Source of the DNA: Deltaproteobacteria bacterium | GTDB lineage: Bacteria > Desulfobacterota > GWC2-55-46 | DNA: 7,527 nt | Assembly (NCBI GenBank): GCA_016218095.1 | Contig: JACREV010000090.1 | Location: 1 to 7,527 of the forward strand | Direction of reading: 5' to 3' | Shown here: piece after piece, positions 5,199 to 7,527 of the stretch | How positions within the stretch are numbered: the stretch's first letter is position 1 | How the letters are laid out: each line of letters opens with the position of its first letter | Notes under the pieces: generated by a model | Database searches by the model: none | Told to the model about the DNA's origin: nothing | The model's input: only the letters and a program-made list of their open reading frames with translations | Made by a program: the position numbers and the translations under genes

Positions 5199-6767
5199 AT
5201 GAAACGGGTAAAAAGGGCGATAATAAGCGTCACCGACAAGACCGGGATAGTCGAGTTCGCGAAGGAGCTCGCCTCATCCGGCGTCGAGATAATCTCAACG
5301 GGCGGCACCGCCGAGCTCATGAAGAACGCCGGGATAAGCGTGATACCGATCTCGTCGTACACGGGGTTCCCGGAGATGCTCGACGGGAGATTGAAGACCC
5401 TGCACCCGAAGATCCACGGCGGCATACTCGGGATAAGGGAGAACCAGACGCACAGGCAGGAGATGGAGGCGAACGGGATACTCCCCATAGACATGGTCGT
5501 CGTCAACCTCTACGCATTCGAGAATACCATCGCCAAGGGCTGTACGCTCGAAGATGCGATAGAGAACATCGACATAGGCGGCCCCACCATGATAAGGGCC
5601 GCGGCCAAGAACCACAACGACGTCGCGGTCGTCGTAGACCCCGCGGACTATGTTTCGATAATCGAAGAGATGAAAGAGAAAAAAGGGACGCTCTCGAGGC
5701 AGACCCGATTCAACCTCGCGAGAAAGGTATTCCAGCTTACGGCCAGGTACGACGCGGCGATATCCAACTACCTCGGCTCCATCCCGGACATGCCGGAGAT
5801 AGAGGACAAAAAGAAGTTTCCGGACACCTTCACCGTCCAGTACGAGAAGGTCCAGGACTTGAGATACGGCGAGAACCCGCACCAGGCCGCGGCCTTCTAC
5901 CGCACGCGGGCCAAGGGCGGGCTCGGGGACGCTAAAAAACACCAGGGCAAGGAGCTGTCCTACAACAACATCCTTGACCTTAACGCCGCGCTTCACCTCG
6001 TTTGCGAGTTCCACGACCCGGCGGCGGTGATCGTAAAGCACAACAACCCCTGCGGCACGGCGGTATCGAAGGACGGGATACTCGCCGCCTACGAGAGGGC
6101 CTACGCCTGCGACAAGACCTCGGCCTTCGGAGGAATCGTGGGCTTCAACAGGAAGGTGACGAAGGAGATGGCAGAGGTCCTGAACAGGATATTCCTGGAA
6201 GCGGTCGTAGCCCCGGCCTTTGACAAGGAGGCGCTCGATGTATTTGGCGCGAAGAAGAACCTCCGGGTGCTTGAGTCAGGCGGGATGAAGGCCGAGAACT
6301 GCCCCTCCGACTTCGACATAAAGAGGGTCTGCGGCGGGGTGTTGCTCCAAACGCTCGACAAGGAGAGCGCCGCGGACCTAAAGACCGTCACGAAACGCGG
6401 GCCGAATGATAAGGAGCTCGAAGACCTCCTCTTCGCATGGTCCGTCTGCAAGCATGTAAAGAGCAACGCCATAATACTCGCAAGGGACGGCCGCACCGTC
6501 GGCATAGGCGCCGGCCAGATGTCGAGGATAGATTCTACACGGATAGCCGTCATAAAGGCGCGGGACGCAGGGCTCGATGTCAGGGGTTCGGTGCTGGCCT
6601 CGGACGCCTTCTTCCCGTTCAGGGACAACGTGGACATGGCCGCGGAGCACGGCATCACCGCCATCATACAGCCCGGCGGGTCGATAAAGGACGAAGAGGT
6701 TATAAAGGCCGCCGACGAGCACGGGATCGCGATGGTCTTTACGGGAATTAGACATTTTAGACATTAA
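5199..6767 (+). CDS. purH: Bifunctional AICAR formyltransferase / IMP cyclohydrolase
   Basis: PurH catalyses the last two steps of de novo IMP synthesis in the cytosol: formylation of AICAR with 10-formyl-THF, then ring closure to IMP. The 522-residue product has the family's normal length and both domains. The N-terminal MGS-like cyclohydrolase domain (about 1-150) carries AIISVTDKTGI, STGGTAE, DGRLKTLHPKIHGG and IGGPTMIRAAAKN. The transformylase domain has RYGENPHQ (222-229), the catalytic KHNNPCG with K280 and H281, DKTSAFGGIVG, IGAGQMSR, SDAFFPF and a final QPGGSIKD plus MVFTGIRHFRH end. No frameshift or missing key residue is seen. The ASKHA gene ends 38 bases upstream on the same strand with no visible terminator between them, so co-transcription is plausible. 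purD follows after 227 bases, giving a purine gene pair. Composition and codon use match mlaD, so this is host core sequence. Confidence 0.98.
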   Translation: MKRVKRAIISVTDKTGIVEFAKELASSGVEIISTGGTAELMKNAGISVIPISSYTGFPEMLDGRLKTLHPKIHGGILGIRENQTHRQEMEANGILPIDMVVVNLYAFENTIAKGCTLEDAIENIDIGGPTMIRAAAKNHNDVAVVVDPADYVSIIEEMKEKKGTLSRQTRFNLARKVFQLTARYDAAISNYLGSIPDMPEIEDKKKFPDTFTVQYEKVQDLRYGENPHQAAAFYRTRAKGGLGDAKKHQGKELSYNNILDLNAALHLVCEFHDPAAVIVKHNNPCGTAVSKDGILAAYERAYACDKTSAFGGIVGFNRKVTKEMAEVLNRIFLEAVVAPAFDKEALDVFGAKKNLRVLESGGMKAENCPSDFDIKRVCGGVLLQTLDKESAADLKTVTKRGPNDKELEDLLFAWSVCKHVKSNAIILARDGRTVGIGAGQMSRIDSTRIAVIKARDAGLDVRGSVLASDAFFPFRDNVDMAAEHGITAIIQPGGSIKDEEVIKAADEHGIAMVFTGIRHFRH

Positions 6768-6994
6768 AGAGCTGGGAAGTAAGTTGCGGGATTTACTTTT
6801 GCGGTTTCGCCTCGCTTTGCCAGCCAAACCTGATGCGATATTTCGAATGCAAAAAATGGCTTTAGACGAGGCGTGCGACGAGGAAAACCGCAGGCGTACT
6901 TGTGTTGTACGTCGAGGATTTTCCGAGGAGCAGAACAAAGTATAAAGACATTTGTTGCGTTCGTGAAGAGAGTCAATAAAAGAGGTTATTTTAA
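6768..6994. repeat. Structured intergenic element between purH and purD (repeat-like)
   Basis: This gap between two purine genes holds clear pairing. GCGGTTT (6801-6807) pairs with AAACCGC (6885-6891), and CGCCTCG (6808-6814) with CGAGGCG (6867-6873). A hairpin pairs 6893-6899 with 6907-6913 around a 7-base loop. The pentamer CGAGG occurs four times (6867, 6879, 6913, 6924). One forward frame is open from 6769 to a stop at 6943-6945, including a 32-codon ATG ORF from 6847, and the reverse strand is open over 6764-6976. Openness on both strands plus internal pairing is more typical of a dispersed intergenic repeat than of a gene. It does not match a riboswitch I recognise. Whether other copies exist cannot be seen from this window. 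Confidence 0.5.
6981..6985 (+). promoter_or_regulatory. Ribosome binding site of purD
   Basis: AGAGG lies 9 bases before ATG 6995 and fixes the start of the conserved VLVIGGGGREHAL N-terminus. Confidence 0.6.
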
Positions 6995-7527
6995 ATGAAG
7001 GTCCTCGTAATAGGCGGCGGCGGCAGAGAACACGCTCTCGCCTGGAAGTTAAGGCAAAGCCAGCTCGTAGAGGCGGTATACATAGCGCCGGGGAACCCCG
7101 GGACCGCGCTCGTCGGAAAGAACGTCGCCATCCCGGCTGAAGACATCGAAGGGCTGAAAGAATTCGCCAAAAGAGAGGGGATCGGCTTGACCGTCGTCGG
7201 CCCCGAGCTCCCGCTTACGCTCGGCATAGTCGACGCGTTCGAGTCCGCCGGGCTTAAGGTCTTCGGACCGTCAAAGGCGGCCTCCGAGCTCGAAGGCTCC
7301 AAGGTCTTCAGCAAGGAGCTGATGATAAAGCACGGGATACCGACGGCCCACCACAAGAAGTTCGACAACGTCGACTTCGCCCGCGCCTATGTCGAGACCC
7401 ACACCCCGCCCTTTGTCGTAAAGGCAGACGGGCTCGCCGCAGGCAAGGGTGTAGTAATATGCAGGACCGCTGAAGAGGCGTTAAAGGCCATAGACCTCAT
7501 CATGAAGGACAAGGCATTCGGCGCGGC
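6995..7527 (+). CDS. purD: Phosphoribosylamine-glycine ligase, N-terminal part (partial)
   Basis: PurD (GAR synthetase) joins glycine to phosphoribosylamine using ATP, the second step of de novo purine synthesis. About 177 codons are present out of a usual length near 425; the frame runs off the window end. The N-terminal domain shows the glycine-rich MKVLVIGGGGREHALAWKL, the APGNPGT loop and VVGPELPL, followed by GIVDAF, FGPSKAASELEGSK and HGIPTA. The ATP-grasp fold begins with FVVKADGLAAGKGVVI, in which K143 is expected to contact ATP. No disruption is seen in the part present. The gene follows purH in the same direction, consistent with a purine operon or cluster, but the structured 227-base gap could uncouple their expression. 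A TATAAA at 6941-6946 lies in that gap, but it has no convincing -35 partner. Confidence 0.97.
   Translation, partial: MKVLVIGGGGREHALAWKLRQSQLVEAVYIAPGNPGTALVGKNVAIPAEDIEGLKEFAKREGIGLTVVGPELPLTLGIVDAFESAGLKVFGPSKAASELEGSKVFSKELMIKHGIPTAHHKKFDNVDFARAYVETHTPPFVVKADGLAAGKGVVICRTAEEALKAIDLIMKDKAFGA

Noticed and set aside
5295..6041. Reverse-strand open frame of 248 codons opposite purH
   Set aside because: It is antisense to a complete, well-conserved purH; its valine/arginine-rich translation has no recognisable motif.
6847..6945. 32-codon ATG ORF as a small protein gene between purH and purD
   Set aside because: No ribosome binding site is visible, the opposite strand is equally open, and the paired arms explain the sequence better.
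6768..6994. Purine or PRPP-type riboswitch ahead of purD
   Set aside because: The conserved core sequences of the known purine-related riboswitches are not recognisable; the pairing pattern looks repeat-like instead.
1..7527. CRISPR array, tRNA or rRNA genes, insertion-sequence transposase
   Set aside because: No regularly spaced direct repeats, cloverleaf, rRNA segments or transposase motifs were seen on either strand.

Overview
The window reads as a chromosomal segment of a diderm (outer-membrane-bearing) bacterium with GC-rich housekeeping genes, probably an uncultivated or little-studied deltaproteobacterium-like lineage. That placement is an inference. It rests on the MlaF/MlaD lipid-transport genes, an MlaD with a C-terminal beta-rich (barrel-like) domain, a corrinoid-activator-type ASKHA protein, and codon use that combines high GC with frequent ATA and AGG codons.

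Layout: bases 1-181 are the end of an ABC ATPase (MlaF type). Bases 182-416 are non-coding and unusually palindromic, with an imperfect hairpin at 191-265 and a roughly 141-base near-palindrome at 264-404 that ends just before mlaD. Bases 417-1970 encode the MCE protein MlaD with an extended C-terminus. Bases 2049-3805 hold a compact two-gene cassette: an SMC/RecF-like AAA ATPase overlapping by 4 bases a DUF4276 (TOPRIM-like) protein. Its base composition and codon choice differ from all neighbours, so it looks horizontally acquired and is a candidate anti-phage or other conflict module. Bases 3904-5160 encode an ASKHA/DUF4445 protein of the corrinoid-enzyme reactivator family, lacking the usual N-terminal [2Fe-2S] domain. 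Bases 5199-6767 are purH. Bases 6768-6994 hold a structured intergenic element open on both strands. From 6995 to the window end is the 5' part of purD.

How they work together: MlaF and MlaD belong to one phospholipid-trafficking machine (ATPase at the inner membrane, MCE tether across the periplasm). PurH and PurD are both in de novo purine synthesis; the ASKHA gene sits 38 bases upstream of purH and may share its transcript. The ATPase/DUF4276 pair is unrelated to either pathway and lies between the lipid and purine genes. The most interesting items are this cassette, the long palindrome ahead of mlaD, the purH-purD repeat-like element, and the possible 5' truncation of the ASKHA gene next to the cassette.
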